This document shows, piece by piece, positions 1 through 8,744 of a stretch of DNA of 64,000 bases. Below the pieces are notes generated by a model. It saw only the letters and a list, made by a program, of their open reading frames with translations, did no database searches and was not told the DNA's origin. Positions within the stretch are counted from its first letter, which is position 1. Each line of letters starts with the position of its first letter. Where the stretch lies: the NCBI RefSeq assembly GCF_008711175.1, contig NZ_VWNF01000021.1:248001-312000 (forward strand), read 5' to 3'. The position numbers and the translations under genes were made by a program. Source of the DNA: Nesterenkonia ebinurensis (GTDB taxonomy: Bacteria; Actinomycetota; Actinomycetes; Actinomycetales; Micrococcaceae).

Positions 1-117
1 CACCACGCCCGCGCCCACGAACGCCCCAAGGCTGCCAGTGCCGCCCGGCAGAACGTGGAAGCAGCCAACGACGACGCCCAGCCCCAGCTGGAGCCGAACA
101 CCACCCCCTCATCCTGA
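1..117 (+). CDS. C-terminal end of an unidentified protein (partial)
   Basis: Reading frame 1 is open from the first base to a TGA at 115-117 and gives 38 residues rich in Ala, Pro, Asn and Gln, ending in PNTTPSS. This looks like the hydrophilic tail of a larger protein that begins outside the window. It overlaps the stop of the convergent CoA-transferase remnant by 9 bases. Nothing in the tail identifies a family, so no function is proposed, and the frame could be spurious. Confidence 0.35.
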   Translation, partial: HHARAHERPKAASAARQNVEAANDDAQPQLEPNTTPSS

Positions 118-782
118 GGACCCCCAGGAGGAGGTCATCAGCCCTACGTCGAGGCGGGTGCAGAGGGCTTCTCGGGTCAGGCCGTGGGGTTGCTGGAGAC
201 GCAGGCCGTCGCTGGTGAGGTGAAAGGCACCGTGGTCGGTGTAGATGCGGGTGACGCACGCCAGGCCGGTGACCGGGTAGGTGAGCTCAGGGACGATCTT
301 CGGGGTGCCGTCTTTGGCGAAGAGGCTCATCATCACCCAGGTCTCCTTGGCACCGATCGCTAAGTCCATCGCACCGCCCACGGCAGGGATCGCGTCAGGA
401 GCGCTAGTGGACCAGTTCGCCAGATCCCCGGCAGCAGACACTTGGAAAGCTCCGAGAACGCAGACGTCCAGGTGCCCGCCACGCATCATCGCAAAAGAGT
501 CCGCGTGGTGGAAGTAGCTGGCACCAGGAGTCTCGGTCACGGGATCTTGCCAGCGTTGATCAGATCCTCGTCGATCTCATCCACGGCAGCTGCCCGGCCC
601 GTGCCGAGCATCCCGTTTTCGGTATGGATTGTGACGTCCTGCTCGGGAGTCAGATAGTCGGCGACCATGGTGGGCTGGCCGATGCCGAGGTTCACGTATG
701 ATCCCGGGGCAATATCCGCTGCGACCTTGGCAGCCAAGTCCTGCCGAGTCAGCTTCTCTACAGTCTGCGTAGTAATATTCAT
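109..782 (-). pseudogene. 3-oxoacid CoA-transferase subunit B, frameshifted
   Basis: Two adjacent minus-strand frames make one CoA-transferase beta subunit. The N-terminal part (782 to 537) carries the TENGMLG motif, whose Glu is the CoA-accepting residue in SCOT/PcaJ enzymes. The C-terminal part (from 540) continues as VTETPGASYF and MMRGGHLDVCVLGAFQV, typical of the family. The frame breaks between the Pro and Val codons near 540: one missing base brings TGA into frame. The intact enzyme would move CoA from succinyl-CoA to a 3-oxoacid such as 3-oxoadipate or acetoacetate. It follows subunit A with a 4-base overlap. Ribosomal slippage is not suggested, since no slippery heptamer is visible; loss of function or a sequencing error is more likely. 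Confidence 0.8.
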
Positions 783-1455
783 TGTCCGTTCCTTCCGGCA
801 GGCACGACTGTGATTGTGTCTACATAGATTCCTGGTGTTACCACGGTCTCGGGGTCGATTTCGCCGGTCTCGACCAACTCATCCACCTGCACCACAGTGT
901 GGTCGGCCGCCGCAGCCATGATCGGACCGAAGTTCCGTGACGTCTTCCGATAGACCAAATTCCCTGCGCGGTCTGCGCGCAAAGCCTTGATCAGCGCAAC
1001 ATCACCGTGCAGCGGATGCTCCAGTACGTAATTTCGGCCATTGATCTCCCAAGTTTTTTCCCTTCCGCTAGCTCGGTGCCGTAGCCGGTCGGAGTGAAGA
1101 ACGCGCTGATGCCTGCACCAGCAGCCCGCAGCCGCTCCCCTAGATTGCCCTGGGGTACCAGCTCGAGTTCAATCTCTCCTGCACGATAAGCGGCGTCGAA
1201 GTGCCAGGAGTCAGACTGCCGAGGGAAGGAGCAGATGATCTTGGTCACCCGACGCTCCTTGATGAGCAACGCTAGACCGGCGTCCTGCTGGCCGGCGTTG
1301 TTGTTCACCACGGTCAGATCCGTAGCTCCAAAGTCCAGCAGCGCGTCGATGAGTTCCATCGGCTGACCGGCGTTGCCGAAGCCCCCCATCAAGACAGTCG
1401 CGCCGTCACTCACGGCCGCCACCGCGTCCTGTGGAGTCTCAACGGTCTCTGACAT
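779..1455 (-). pseudogene. 3-oxoacid CoA-transferase subunit A, frameshifted
   Basis: The first 130 or so residues show the alpha-subunit signature (VLMGGFGNAGQP near residues 22-33, then QGNLGERLRAAGAGI and FFTPTGYGTELAEGK). The frame is then lost in a run of six A on the coding strand (T run at 1054-1059). Shifting by one base restores TWEINGRNYVLEHPLHGDVALIKALRADRAGN, which runs into the downstream frame ending at 779. The lesion therefore equals deletion of one A. The product would pair with the adjacent B subunit. It follows the thiolase remnant by about 13 bases, so the three genes once formed an operon for CoA activation and thiolysis of a 3-oxoacid. Confidence 0.8.
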
Positions 1456-1468
1456 GGGGCAGCTCCTC

Positions 1469-2679
1469 TCAGTTGGTGTTCTCCAGCACGACGGCCAGGC
1501 CCTGGCCTACTCCGATGCAGAGGGTGCCACCCCCCATTGCACACCCGAGACCTCCATGCGGCGAGCAAGAGTTGCCAGCACTCGCGTTCCAGTCGCACCC
1601 AGGGGATGGCCGATGGCAATCGCGCCACCCCAGGCATTAACAATGCTCGGGTCGTGCTCAGTGCCAAATCCCCATGCGTCTAGGCAGACCAATGCCTGTG
1701 CTGCAAAAGCTTCATTGAGCTCTACGGCCCCCACATCGTGCCAGTTGATGCCTGCTCTAGACAATGCTCGAGTGGCAGCCTCAACAGGTGCGTAACCGAA
1801 GTATTGAGGTTCGTTGGCTGCGGCAGCCCACCCTGCAACTCGTGCTTGCGGATTGGTCCCCAGCACTTCAGATGCTCTTCCCGAGCCAATCCAGGCCGCA
1901 GAAGCTCCATCATTCAAAGGAGAAGCATTCCCGGCCGTCACCGTTGTACCGTCCTTACGCAAGGCCGTTCGCAGTTCTGCCAGCGTCTCGATTGTAGTAT
2001 CGGGGCGGATTGTCTGGTCTCGATTTAGTTTCACACCGCCCAGCTTTACCGTTAGAGAGTCATAGTGGCCTTGGTCCCATGCCATAGTAGCCAGGCGGTG
2101 CGAGTTGACGGCGAATTCGTCCTGCCGATCTCGGGTAATCCGGTGCTTCTCGCGCAGTTGCTCAGTCGCCTGGACGAGTGACACGGTCCATTCTTTAGGC
2201 ATGCGGCGATTTACCAACCTCCACCCCAAGGAACTGTCGACCAACTCCTCGTTACTCAATGGATAAGGCCGCTCAGGCTTCGGCAGCACCTATGGGGCGC
2301 GGGACATAGATTCGACGCCGCCAACCAATACCAAGTCAGTCTCTCCAAGCAGCACTTTTCTCACCCCTGCAATTGCCGCATCTAGAGACGAACCACAGAG
2401 TCTGTTGATGGTAGCGCCTGGCACTTTCACGGATCCCCCAGCCAGTAACCAGGCCATTCGAGCAACATTGCGGTTCTCTTCACCGGCCCCATTTGCGTTG
2501 CCAAAGATGACCTTGCCCACGACGTCTCCAGCTCTCACAAGACTCAAGCCCGGGGCACGCTCGATGAGCGTCGTGATCACGATAGTCGCCAGGTCATCCG
2601 GCCGGACCCCCGCCAACGCACCCGCAATCTTTCCAAATGGAGTACGCACCCCACCATATACGTATGCTTCGCGCACCAC
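1469..2679 (-). pseudogene. acetyl-CoA acetyltransferase (PcaF/FadA-type thiolase), two lesions
   Basis: The gene begins GTG-GTG at 2679 and shows the thiolase N-terminus (GGVRTPFGK, then NRLCGSSLDA with the nucleophilic Cys). At 2290-2292 a TAG replaces the Tyr expected after VESMSRAP; the same frame goes straight on with VLPKPERPYP. Later it carries NEAFAAQ and GGAIAIGHPLGATG with an active-site His. Near the end a run of six G (C run at 1530-1535) has lost one base. The restored frame reads TLCIGVGQGLAVVLENTN and stops at 1469, and it contains the final catalytic Cys. An intact enzyme would cleave a 3-oxoacyl-CoA such as 3-oxoadipyl-CoA. Two independent lesions make a working product unlikely. 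Confidence 0.8.
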
Positions 2680-2847
2680 TTACAGATCACCAATCTGTCT
2701 TATCGAGACCAATCTTAATATTTAAAATCGCGACATATTACTAATATAAGGCTAGCAATCACTGCAGCTACTCCAGCAATATATTTTAGGTATCCTTTAA
2801 TTATAAAACATAATGAAACTTCCGTAATTTTCTTTTGCAGTCCTTCA
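2680..2847. other. AT-rich spacer between two pseudogenes
   Basis: About 168 bases with markedly lower GC than the flanks and several TATA-like runs (for example around 2712-2750 and 2785-2815). I see no open frame with family resemblance, no hairpin with a T run and no RNA gene. It may be the former promoter of the thiolase/CoA-transferase operon. Confidence 0.5.
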
Positions 2848-3434
2848 CTACGGCCTAAGCAATCGTACTGTTCGCCCAACTGAGGGACACTCCGGCAATC
2901 CTTGGAGTAGTTCGAAAGATGTAACTGCGACCTCAGATCCAAGAACCAGTTTTACACAGGACTCAAATTTCTCCCATAGTTCATCGGTGGTCAGCCAAGA
3001 TTCAGGTTTACCTTTTGCGACCTCGACTAACGCTTCATATCTTTCTAGGTTCGCATAAACAGTGACTGCTGCCCCCACTCACTATTGTGGCGCACCCTAT
3101 CGTCAACCTGGATACGGACCTTCTCCATCAGTGCGGGCACCTCAGGTGCCTTCCACGCAGATCCATCAAACGCCGCCTGGTTCACCCTCCCTCGACTGAG
3201 AGCATGGGCGACACAAAATTCGAGGCTAAACTTGGCTTCCAACTCAGTTGTCGGGGATCGGTAAAGACGCGAACTCATAGTCTGTTGCGAGACTCCGATC
3301 GTTATCGCATCGATATCTGAAGTGGCAACCGTGTTCCGCAACTCTATAGCTGCATCGATGGCTGGGTGCGTCGCGCCACAAGATGGATATCGTTTAATGG
3401 CGAGCCCGAATTCGGTTTCGACCTCCCAGGGGTG

Positions 3435-3459
3435 GGTGGTGTCAAGTGGTGTTTGCAAC
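3435..3459. repeat. left terminal inverted repeat of the IS30 element
   Basis: These 25 bases match the reverse complement of 4689-4713 except at positions 11-13. Both share GGTGGTGTCA at the outer end and GGTGTTTGCAAC (or GTGTTTGCAAC) at the inner end. Confidence 0.85.
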
Positions 3460-3469
3460 TTCGGGGGTT

Positions 3470-4666
3470 TCAAGCTGCTGTGTGGAGGAATTGGGCCAGT
3501 CGGTTGGCCGGGGTGTGCAGATCTAGGGTCGGTCGGGGTCTGCGGTTGAGCGTGTCTTGGATGCGGCGCAGGTCGGTGGCGGTGTAGCCGGTGAGGTCGC
3601 TGCCTTTGGCGAACCAGTGTCGGAGTAGCTGGTTGGTGTTCTCGTTTGTTCCCCGTTGCCAGGGCGAGTGAGGATCGCAGAAGAATACTTGGGCATCCAG
3701 GGCGAGCTGGATCTTCTCGTAGCGGGCCAGCTCGCTACCGCGATCCCAGGTCACCGACCGCCGCAGATGTGCCGGCAGGTCTCGCATCGCGGTGATCATC
3801 GCCTGAGCGACCACATCCGCGTTGTATTTGCCGGGCAGGTGCAGCAGGATCGTGAACCGGCTGGCACGCTCGACCAAGGTGCCGATCGCCGAGTGGTTTC
3901 CGCCACCAATGATCAGGTCGCCTTCCCAGTGCCCGGGCACTGCCCGATCTGCGACCTCGGCCGGCCGCTGGCTGATCTTGAACGCTTCCTTGAACGGGCT
4001 GTTGCTCACTCTTGGGGCGGACTTAGAGACCCGGGAGCGGCGTTTCAGGGAGAGCCTCTGGTGCAGATCGGCTCGCAGGTTCCCGCGGGTCTGCACGTAG
4101 AGGGCTTGGTAGATCGTCTCGTGGCTCACCCTCATAGTCTGATCGTCGCCGAAGACGATCGGAAGCATTACCGAGATCAGCTTCGGCGACCAGCCCTCGT
4201 CCATCCATTCCTCGATCACTTGGCACAGGCGCGTGTTTTCGGCCAGAGTGAAAGGTTTCGGGCGGTGCCGGCGCTGATGGGTGCGGGTATGGGCGACGCG
4301 GGCGTAGTAGGCCCCGTCGGGACTGCTGTTACGGGCCACTTCGCGGTAGACCACGGACTTATCGCGTCCGATCTCGGCGCCGATCGCGGCATAAGACATG
4401 CCCTGGCGGCGGCCGAGCTGGATCACCATCCGATCCCCCAGGGTCAGCAGCCTGCCGCCAGGCATTCCGTCATCGGGTGCGGGGTCATCGATACCGCCGC
4501 CTTGGTGTCTACCGCGCCTGAGTCTCACCATCCCAGTGTGGGGCCACCATCCCTTCCCGGACCCCGCCGTTCCGCCGACAGCGACTGCCGCATCACCGAG
4601 AGTGGCGCCCTGGCAGACCATGTCGATGAACCGGTCACGAACATCCTGGGAAAACTTCACGCGCAC
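3470..4666 (-). CDS. IS30-family transposase
   Basis: A 398-residue DDE transposase. An N-terminal helix-turn-helix region includes GMSYAAIGAEIGRDKSVVYREVARN (about residues 85-115), the standard IS30 HTH_38 motif. The rve-type catalytic core carries GHWEGDLIIG (first Asp), TWDRGSE (second Asp) and CDPHSPWQRGTNENTNQLLR (Glu). The size is normal for the family and no stop or frameshift is seen. It cuts and joins the element ends. The stop lies 35 bases from the left end of the element. Confidence 0.95.
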   Translation of the reverse strand: MRVKFSQDVRDRFIDMVCQGATLGDAAVAVGGTAGSGKGWWPHTGMVRLRRGRHQGGGIDDPAPDDGMPGGRLLTLGDRMVIQLGRRQGMSYAAIGAEIGRDKSVVYREVARNSSPDGAYYARVAHTRTHQRRHRPKPFTLAENTRLCQVIEEWMDEGWSPKLISVMLPIVFGDDQTMRVSHETIYQALYVQTRGNLRADLHQRLSLKRRSRVSKSAPRVSNSPFKEAFKISQRPAEVADRAVPGHWEGDLIIGGGNHSAIGTLVERASRFTILLHLPGKYNADVVAQAMITAMRDLPAHLRRSVTWDRGSELARYEKIQLALDAQVFFCDPHSPWQRGTNENTNQLLRHWFAKGSDLTGYTATDLRRIQDTLNRRPRPTLDLHTPANRLAQFLHTAA

Positions 4667-4688
4667 AACGACTCACTCTCAGTAGAGC

Positions 4689-4713
4689 GTTGCAAACACC
4701 GTATGACACCACC
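4689..4713. repeat. right terminal inverted repeat of the IS30 element
   Basis: The partner of the repeat at 3435-3459, lying 23 bases upstream of the transposase start and followed by the GTG target duplicate at 4714-4716. Confidence 0.85.
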
Positions 4714-5127
4714 GTGGCCACACGCGTCTAGCACCGTAAGATCTAGATTCCGCTTCCCCCGAAAGTCCCCAGGAATCCATATGAGTCCTCTAATGCTCCG
4801 ATCGCGCCAGTGACCCCGCAACTCGCCAGCTGAGCTGCCATGACTCCAGTTCGCGCCGCCGCACCAGCGTGCAAGGGCTTCACCATTGTGCCAAAGTTCC
4901 CCCTGAGTCCAGAAGCGGCCGAAGCCGCGATCGCGATCGCTGCAATAGTCTGCTCCACGCCTAAGCCAAGAAACCGAGAGCTGGCTGCAACGGCTCCTAG
5001 ACTTCCAAGAACACTCGTGGCGTGCCAGCCGTCTGCCCGAAGTTGGGGATTCAAAACCTCCTGATTCGGACCGCCGCTTCCACGGTAGCCTCTCGCTCTA
5101 CAACAGTGAGATGGGCCGAGTTGGATA

Positions 5128-5928
5128 CTACAGGCAGTGATCCGAACTCCTACACCACTGCTCGGTAAACTTCTGCCATAGATGGAAAGCCTGCTGGGCG
5201 TGGCTGATCAACAGCAGGTGAGGAGCAGAAGAAATCGTCACATGTCGGCCCTTAAGAACGTCAGCGATCAAACCCACTTTCTCCGGCGGGGTGGACTTGT
5301 CGCTGCCTCCGCTGACGCACAGCACGTCAAGCGCACATGCTGCTCGCCATCCTGTGAAATCGGCAAAATCACGCCACAGCGCGTCCCAGCATGCCGGATC
5401 CATCCGGGCGAGGGTCTGCTGCGCAGAAACTACAAAGTCGGTCTGACTTCTAATATCGTCCTCAGTGAACCACCGATGCAACGTCTCCTCCATCAGTGAC
5501 TGCATCCCTTGCTCCGTGGCCACCGCTCGGTCCCGGAAAGTCTCATACCCCTGATCCGGCGAGCAGAACACCGTCAGGTTGGTCCAGCGTTCCGGAGCAG
5601 CCGCCGCGACGAGACCAGCGACGATTCCTCCCAGAGAAATGCCCAGTAGCCGGGGACGCTTGAGGGAAAACTGCTGAGCCATGTCCACCACGTCCTCAGC
5701 CATGTCAGCCAGCGACACCTGGTGCGGGGCAGCCTCAGACTCCCCATGGCCCCGAAGGTCAGGGGCGAGGACGAAATAGTCGGAAGCTGCGGCAATGACA
5801 GCAAATCTCTCTAAGGAGGTCGCATCTAACCCTGCTGAATGCAGTGCTATCACAGGAAGATTTCCCGGCTCACCCCAGGTGCAGACCCGGGTCTGCACCT
5901 GTCCGAGAGAAAGCGTCTCCCTTCTCAC
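5128..5928 (-). CDS. alpha/beta hydrolase (enol-lactonase-like)
   Basis: A 266-residue single-domain alpha/beta hydrolase. The oxyanion region is ALHSAGLDA (29-36), followed by DLRGHGES (57-64). The nucleophile elbow is GISLGG with Ser98; the likely acid is Asp210 (GGSDKST) and the base His237 (SAPHLLL). The closest well-known type is 3-oxoadipate enol-lactonase, but the substrate is not fixed by sequence. GTG at 5928 overlaps the CaiB stop in a GTGA, so it is translationally coupled. It is the last gene of the 12-gene operon, and its stop abuts the MmgE/PrpD remnant, so the operon may once have gone on into that gene. Confidence 0.85.
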   Translation of the reverse strand: MRRETLSLGQVQTRVCTWGEPGNLPVIALHSAGLDATSLERFAVIAAASDYFVLAPDLRGHGESEAAPHQVSLADMAEDVVDMAQQFSLKRPRLLGISLGGIVAGLVAAAAPERWTNLTVFCSPDQGYETFRDRAVATEQGMQSLMEETLHRWFTEDDIRSQTDFVVSAQQTLARMDPACWDALWRDFADFTGWRAACALDVLCVSGGSDKSTPPEKVGLIADVLKGRHVTISSAPHLLLISHAQQAFHLWQKFTEQWCRSSDHCL

Positions 5929-7175
5929 CCGCAGCGCCCTTCAGTGGCTGACGGCACGCCGATCACGCCACGCTCCCGCAAGCTTGTTATGCTCTGCTCA
6001 TCAATTCCTACTTCTCGCAACAGAGCCTCGGAGTGCTCACCCAACTGCGGTGGGTAGGAGTAGCCCTGAGGCTCATATCCGCCAGACTCCATCAGCCGAA
6101 CAGGATTGCCCACCACCTTTACAGATCGGCCCTGCGGGTCATCCAGCTGCACTACCATCTCCCGGCCGGCGATGCGCCCATCTTCAAGTGCTTCAGTCAC
6201 CGTTTTGATCAGGCCGCAGGGAACACGCTCAGCCTCCAGTCGGTCGACCCAGGTCGCGGCGTCGCTCGTGGTGAATTCAGCTTCCAGAATCTCCCAGAGC
6301 TCAAGCTTGTTCCGAAGACGCTCCGCTGCCGAGAGGAACCGTGAATCGGTGATCAGGTCCTCGCGGCCCAACACTCGGCACAGACCTTCCCACATCCGGT
6401 CCGTGTTTGCCGTGATCACGAACTCCCGGCGGTCTCCGGCGCGGAAAGATCGGTATGTGGGGATCGAATCGTGGCCCGCGCCCTGACGGCCGGGAGTGAC
6501 ACCACTGAGCATGGCGTAGACCGCCTGGTAACTGGTCATCACCAGCTGACCGTCCAGCATCGAGACGTCGATGTGCGCGCCCTTCCCGGTGCGCAGTCTG
6601 CGAATATAGGATGCCAGACTTCCGAACGCTGCGAACATACCGGCGACCAGATCCCCGACCGGGATGCCCAGCCGAACGGCAGGGCGATCTTCATCCCGCT
6701 CTCCAGTCAAACTCATCACTCCGGAGAGCGCCTGGACGATCATGTCGTAGGCAGGCTTGTCCTTCCATGGTCCGGTCTGTCCGAAGCCGCTGATCGAAGC
6801 CCAAACAAGCTCTGGACGCTCGCGCCGAATCTCTTCGGGATCAAGACCCAGGCGCTGGCAGACTCCCGGCCGGAAATTCTCGATGACGATGTCAGCCGTC
6901 TCGATCAGCTTCCTGATGGCAGATAATCCCTCGGGGTCCTTGGCGTCGATAGCGATAGAACGTTTGGAGCGGTTATTGGCCAGATAGTATGCACTATCCT
7001 CGCCGACAAAATGCGGCGGAATGCTCCGACTCGAGTCGCCCTGCAGGGGCTCTACCTTGATCACATCCGCACCGGCATCGGCAAGCATCTGGGTACCGAA
7101 AGGCCCAGAGAGGAAGGTCGTCAGGTCGACGATGCGCACACCGTCGAGCAGTGCGCCCGGAGAACTGGGATTCAT
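5925..7175 (-). CDS. CaiB/BaiF (class III) CoA-transferase
   Basis: A 416-residue member of the CaiB/BaiF family that moves CoA between carboxylic acids. Visible are DGVRIVDLTTFLSGPFGTQMLADAGADVIKVE-type N-terminal segments (11-42), RSKRSIAIDAKD (69-80), ENFRPG (99-104) and SISGFGQTGPW (128-137). Asp208 in SMLDGQ is the expected catalytic nucleophile. I chose the ATG at 7175 because it overlaps the thiolase stop (ATGA) and begins at the family's usual N-terminus; longer upstream extensions are antisense-like. In context it would activate the imported acid or an intermediate before thiolysis. Confidence 0.9.
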   Translation of the reverse strand: MNPSSPGALLDGVRIVDLTTFLSGPFGTQMLADAGADVIKVEPLQGDSSRSIPPHFVGEDSAYYLANNRSKRSIAIDAKDPEGLSAIRKLIETADIVIENFRPGVCQRLGLDPEEIRRERPELVWASISGFGQTGPWKDKPAYDMIVQALSGVMSLTGERDEDRPAVRLGIPVGDLVAGMFAAFGSLASYIRRLRTGKGAHIDVSMLDGQLVMTSYQAVYAMLSGVTPGRQGAGHDSIPTYRSFRAGDRREFVITANTDRMWEGLCRVLGREDLITDSRFLSAAERLRNKLELWEILEAEFTTSDAATWVDRLEAERVPCGLIKTVTEALEDGRIAGREMVVQLDDPQGRSVKVVGNPVRLMESGGYEPQGYSYPPQLGEHSEALLREVGIDEQSITSLRERGVIGVPSATEGRCG

Positions 7176-8335
7176 GCGTTCCTTTCGAAGATGTGGACAG
7201 TGCAGGCGCCGTGGTCCAAGCCGGCGATGCCTCCTCCAGTGACATGGGTCAGGGCCCGCCGGGCTCCTTCGACTTGGCGCGCGCCGGCACGGTCTTCCAA
7301 GTGCCACAAGGCTTCGACCACCTGGGCGACTCCACTGGCGCCCACTGGGTGTCCTTTGGACAGCAGGCCGCCGGAGGGATTGACCACCACATCCCCGCCG
7401 TAGGTGGTCCTGCCCTGACGCAGCCAAGAGACTGCTTCACCGTCGGGAGAGATCCCCAGCGCCTCGTAGTAGATGAGTTCAGCAATGCTGAAGGCGTCAT
7501 GGAGCTCGATGACATCAATATCCTCGCTACCGCCGCCAGCCTGTTCATAGGCCTCCTGCGCCGAGGCTCGGGAGATCTCCGGGCGCAACATATTCCGGAA
7601 CCCGGCTTCGAACTGCCCAGAGTGCAGCACCGAGGCCACAGTCCGCATTCCCTTCTGCCCTCGGCGTCGGCGAACACCCTCGGCCATGACGATCACCGCC
7701 GCTGCGCCGTCGCCGGTGGGGCAGCACTGCATCAGGGTCAAGGGGTCCGAGATGGGACGCGAATTGAGCACGTCCGCCTCGGTGACCTCCGACTGGAACT
7801 GCGCATAGGGGTTGGCTGCGCCATGGCGGCGTGCCTTGACGCTCACTGCGGCCAAATCTGACACAGTAGCTTTTCTCTCATGCAGAAAACGCTGCGCCCG
7901 CATGGCGTAGATGGCAGGCATCACCACACCGTTCTGCACCTCAGGGTCCTCCTGGACCAGCGGCAGGGTGCCTCCTCCGAACTGGGTGAGCTTGTCGACA
8001 CCGATGGCGAGCGCAATCTCAGCTCTGCCCTCCTGCACTGCCTGCACTGCCAGGTGCACGGCAGTGGCTCCGCCGGAACAGGCGTTGTCCACATTAGTCA
8101 CGGGGATGTGCCCGACCCCAAGCTCCTTCAGGATGCGCTGACCAGTGAGCATCCCACCGAAAGCGTGGCCGCAGAAGACGGCGTCGAGCTCTGACTTCTC
8201 GATTCCTGCGTCACGGAGTGCTCTCCGTACAGCCGGGACCGCCAGTCCCGAATACGAGGACTCGCGGTGCTTGCCCATGCGGATCATTGCACCACTGACC
8301 ACAGAAGCAGCATTTCCGGTGGTAGTCGTCGTCAT
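7172..8335 (-). CDS. thiolase-family protein (SCP-x/lipid-transfer thiolase type)
   Basis: A 387-residue thiolase-fold enzyme of the subclass that works with DUF35 partners. Cys86 in NACSGGAT is the acyl-accepting residue. ELHDAF contains His279, and NPSGGLLSKGHPVGASG contains His329; the end is GGGIAGLDHGACTVHIF. In place of the C-terminal catalytic Cys motif of degradative thiolases it has GLDHGAC, as in SCP-x thiolases acting on branched or cyclic 3-oxoacyl-CoA. It overlaps both neighbours by 4 bases. Thiolytic ring or chain cleavage of an acyl-CoA made by the adjoining CaiB protein is a reasonable inference. Confidence 0.88.
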   Translation of the reverse strand: MTTTTTGNAASVVSGAMIRMGKHRESSYSGLAVPAVRRALRDAGIEKSELDAVFCGHAFGGMLTGQRILKELGVGHIPVTNVDNACSGGATAVHLAVQAVQEGRAEIALAIGVDKLTQFGGGTLPLVQEDPEVQNGVVMPAIYAMRAQRFLHERKATVSDLAAVSVKARRHGAANPYAQFQSEVTEADVLNSRPISDPLTLMQCCPTGDGAAAVIVMAEGVRRRRGQKGMRTVASVLHSGQFEAGFRNMLRPEISRASAQEAYEQAGGGSEDIDVIELHDAFSIAELIYYEALGISPDGEAVSWLRQGRTTYGGDVVVNPSGGLLSKGHPVGASGVAQVVEALWHLEDRAGARQVEGARRALTHVTGGGIAGLDHGACTVHIFERNA

Positions 8336-8736
8336 GACAGCTCACCTTCTTTCTCCACGAATGCCCATCCTGTGGGGCTCTGCTGGGTCGTGCGTACGGT
8401 GACCGGCAGATTACAGGCCAGTCGCTCATCCGTCACCAGCACCTGTGCGAAAACCCGCAGGTCAGGCAGCAGGTCGACATACCCGAGGGTGTACGGGGTC
8501 TCAAAGGCGGGGGAGATGTGAACGGTGGTCCAGGAATAAAGAGTCCCGTCCGCTGGAAGTTCAATGATTTCGATGTCGCTTGCATGGCATCGGTGACACA
8601 CATAAGCGCGCGGGAAGCTGTGTGCTGCGCAGGCGCGGCAGCGTCCCCCTTGCAGCAGGCCTGAGCCTGTCAGCACCGCCGGCTGGCCCTCCCCTATGTC
8701 CGGCTCAGGCTCCAGTACCAATTCCGCATCAGACAT
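8332..8736 (-). CDS. DUF35 zinc-ribbon/OB-fold acyl-CoA-associated protein
   Basis: A 134-residue protein with a rubredoxin-like zinc ribbon (Cys33, Cys36, Cys47, Cys50 in GRCRACAAH and YVCHRCHAS), followed by an OB-fold part containing GTLYSWTTVHISPAFETPYTLGYVDL-like strands. DUF35 proteins pair with thiolases and with steroid side-chain retro-aldolases, and are thought to bind acyl-CoA. Start and stop overlap conventions (ATGA with the thiolase) indicate a two-protein complex made in equal amounts. Confidence 0.9.
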   Translation of the reverse strand: MSDAELVLEPEPDIGEGQPAVLTGSGLLQGGRCRACAAHSFPRAYVCHRCHASDIEIIELPADGTLYSWTTVHISPAFETPYTLGYVDLLPDLRVFAQVLVTDERLACNLPVTVRTTQQSPTGWAFVEKEGELS

Positions 8737-8744
8737 TTGATGTC

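Larger units (their letters stand above)
3435..4713 (-). mobile_element. complete IS30-family insertion sequence, 1279 bp
   Basis: A single transposase gene is bracketed by 25-bp imperfect inverted repeats (3435-3459 and 4689-4713, 22 of 25 matching) that begin GGTGGTGTCA. GTG flanks both sides (3432-3434 and 4714-4716) and fits a 3-bp target duplication. Removing the element and one GTG rejoins the MmgE/PrpD reading frame locally. With intact transposase and ends, it looks recent and potentially mobile. Confidence 0.88.
2848..5127 (-). pseudogene. MmgE/PrpD family protein, truncated, frameshifted and split by IS30
   Basis: Three fragments together resemble the MmgE/PrpD (2-methylcitrate dehydratase-like) family. 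They are 5054-4743 (LNPQLRADGWHATSVLG and NFGTMVKPLHAGAAARTGVMAAQLA), 3434-3045 (HPWEVETEFG, then LAIKRYPSCGATHPAIDAA) and about 3070-2848 (GAAVTVYANLERYEALVEVAKG). With the IS element and one GTG copy removed, the middle join reads VLDACGHPWEVE in frame. Single-base losses are still needed near 5052, near 4743 and in the C run at 3072-3076. The first 130 or so residues of the family are missing, and bases 5055-5127 keep only a weak coding remnant directly after the hydrolase stop, suggesting a deletion. The ancestral role (dehydratase, decarboxylase or isomerase) cannot be told. Confidence 0.75.

Noticed and set aside
537-545. Programmed frameshift in the CoA-transferase B gene
   Set aside because: No slippery heptamer or following structure is visible, and neighbouring genes carry similar simple -1 losses.
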